Origin: Bacteroidales bacterium
GTDB lineage: Bacteria > Bacteroidota > Bacteroidia > Bacteroidales > JAFGUD01
NCBI GenBank assembly: GCA_016938685.1
Contig: JAFGUD010000298.1
Location: 1 to 42,312, forward strand
Length of the DNA stretch: 42,312 nt
Reading direction: 5' to 3'
Shown here: piece after piece, positions 42,183-42,312 of the stretch
Position numbering within the stretch: the stretch's first letter is position 1
How the letters are laid out: every line of letters starts with the position of its first letter
The notes under the pieces: model-generated
Told to the model about the DNA's origin: nothing
What the model saw: only the letters and a program-made list of their open reading frames with translations
The model's database searches: none
Made by a program: the position numbers and the translations under genes

Positions 42183-42241
42183 GCAACTTTAGTTGCGAAA
42201 AGCTGTTGCTAAAGCAACTTAACCTGAGCGATTAAAATCGC
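42183..42241. repeat. Three consecutive short hairpins with A/T loops
   Basis: GCAAC-TTTA-GTTGC (42183-42196), GTTGC-TAAA-GCAAC (42205-42218) and GCGAT-TAAA-ATCGC (42228-42241). All have 5-bp stems and 4-base loops with 8-9 base gaps; together they look like a repetitive element. Confidence 0.65.
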
Positions 42242-42271
42242 ATAACCAAAAAAGTATTGACCTCGTTTAAA

Positions 42272-42312
42272 ACCTTGTCGCAGTTGAGACTCCTCCTTTT
42301 GTCGGAGTGACA
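42272..42312. repeat. Dispersed repeat, copy 2 (right arm), at window end
   Basis: Matches 1884-1923 (ACCT..TCGCAGT.. and CTCCTCCTTT-GTCGGAGTGACA) with few changes. The window ends exactly at the repeat boundary, so the left arm or full copy is not visible. Confidence 0.75.

Larger units (their letters stand above)
41739..42312. other. Gene-free right end with many small hairpins
   Basis: No plausible coding frame. The sequence is a mosaic: a solitary AATCCGAAA arm at 42045-42053, a GCAAGT/ACTTGC hairpin at 42075-42091, three similar 5-bp hairpins at 42183-42241 and the dispersed repeat copy 2 at the very end. The stretch 41739-42040 shows nothing that I can name. Confidence 0.6.

Noticed and set aside
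41739-42312. tRNA or other known RNA gene in the hairpin-rich right end
   Set aside because: Stems are too short and unlinked; no cloverleaf, T-loop (GTTCGA-like) or other known RNA signature is present.

Overview
The window reads as chromosomal DNA of a member of the Bacteroidota (Bacteroidetes). It is strongly AT-rich. Starts lack recognisable Shine-Dalgarno sequences. Several genes sit behind TTG-N19..23-TAnnTTTG promoters, which is the promoter type of this phylum. The gene content also fits: a DUF5606 protein, a Bacteroidetes-type LptE, a long acidic TPR protein beside SecG, propeller/SpoIIE sensors and a fused amino-acid-lipid acyltransferase. There are no rRNA or tRNA genes, transposases or CRISPR arrays that I can see. 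I cannot place it to genus.

Layout. 1-3,200: AraC/GyrI regulator, nitroreductase and an orphan MoxR ATPase, with a dispersed palindromic repeat between the last two. 3,500-6,740: a lipoprotein, then a compact plus-strand operon (cytosolic-type amidase plus three small membrane/coiled-coil proteins) closed by a terminator; it resembles a phage lysis cassette without a phage. 6,740-9,000: two nucleotide-sugar genes (WbpA/TviB-type dehydrogenase, WbpB-type oxidoreductase). 9,130-13,360: a SiaB-type GHKL kinase followed 1 bp later by a giant propeller-PAS-SpoIIE phosphatase, i.e. a partner-switching kinase/phosphatase pair. 13,360-19,750: HAD phosphatase, glycosyltransferase, DUF5606, then SecG, the acidic TPR protein, LptE and a sigma-54 activator. 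19,950-24,050: an SPFH-GYF protein with a zinc-ribbon membrane protein (Bacillus YdjI/YdjG-like), a lipoprotein and a membrane-anchored TPR protein. 24,170-31,840: HutI, a CarH/LitR-like MerR regulator lacking the B12 ligands, a LysE exporter, an OlsF-like fused acyltransferase with an altered active site, YqeY, a BASS transporter and a PlsC acyltransferase. 31,930-37,350: lipoprotein, PriA, Tex. 37,350-42,312: a membrane SpoIIE phosphatase flanked by ~190-230 bp direct repeats, then (upstream on the same strand) a secreted protein of unknown function paired with a secreted caspase-like protease, and a gene-free, hairpin-rich right end.

Most genes are housekeeping or envelope functions: LPS transport, protein export, acyl lipids, cell-wall hydrolysis and sugar nucleotides. 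The parts that look least routine are the lysis-like operon, the SiaB/propeller-SpoIIE pair, the repeat-flanked SpoIIE gene next to the caspase operon, the CarH-like and OlsF-like proteins with missing key residues, and several repeat families in the intergenic DNA. The right edge of the window falls exactly on the end of a repeat also present at 1,884-1,923, which suggests that an assembly break defines this edge. Functional calls rest on motifs I could read; no database search was possible.
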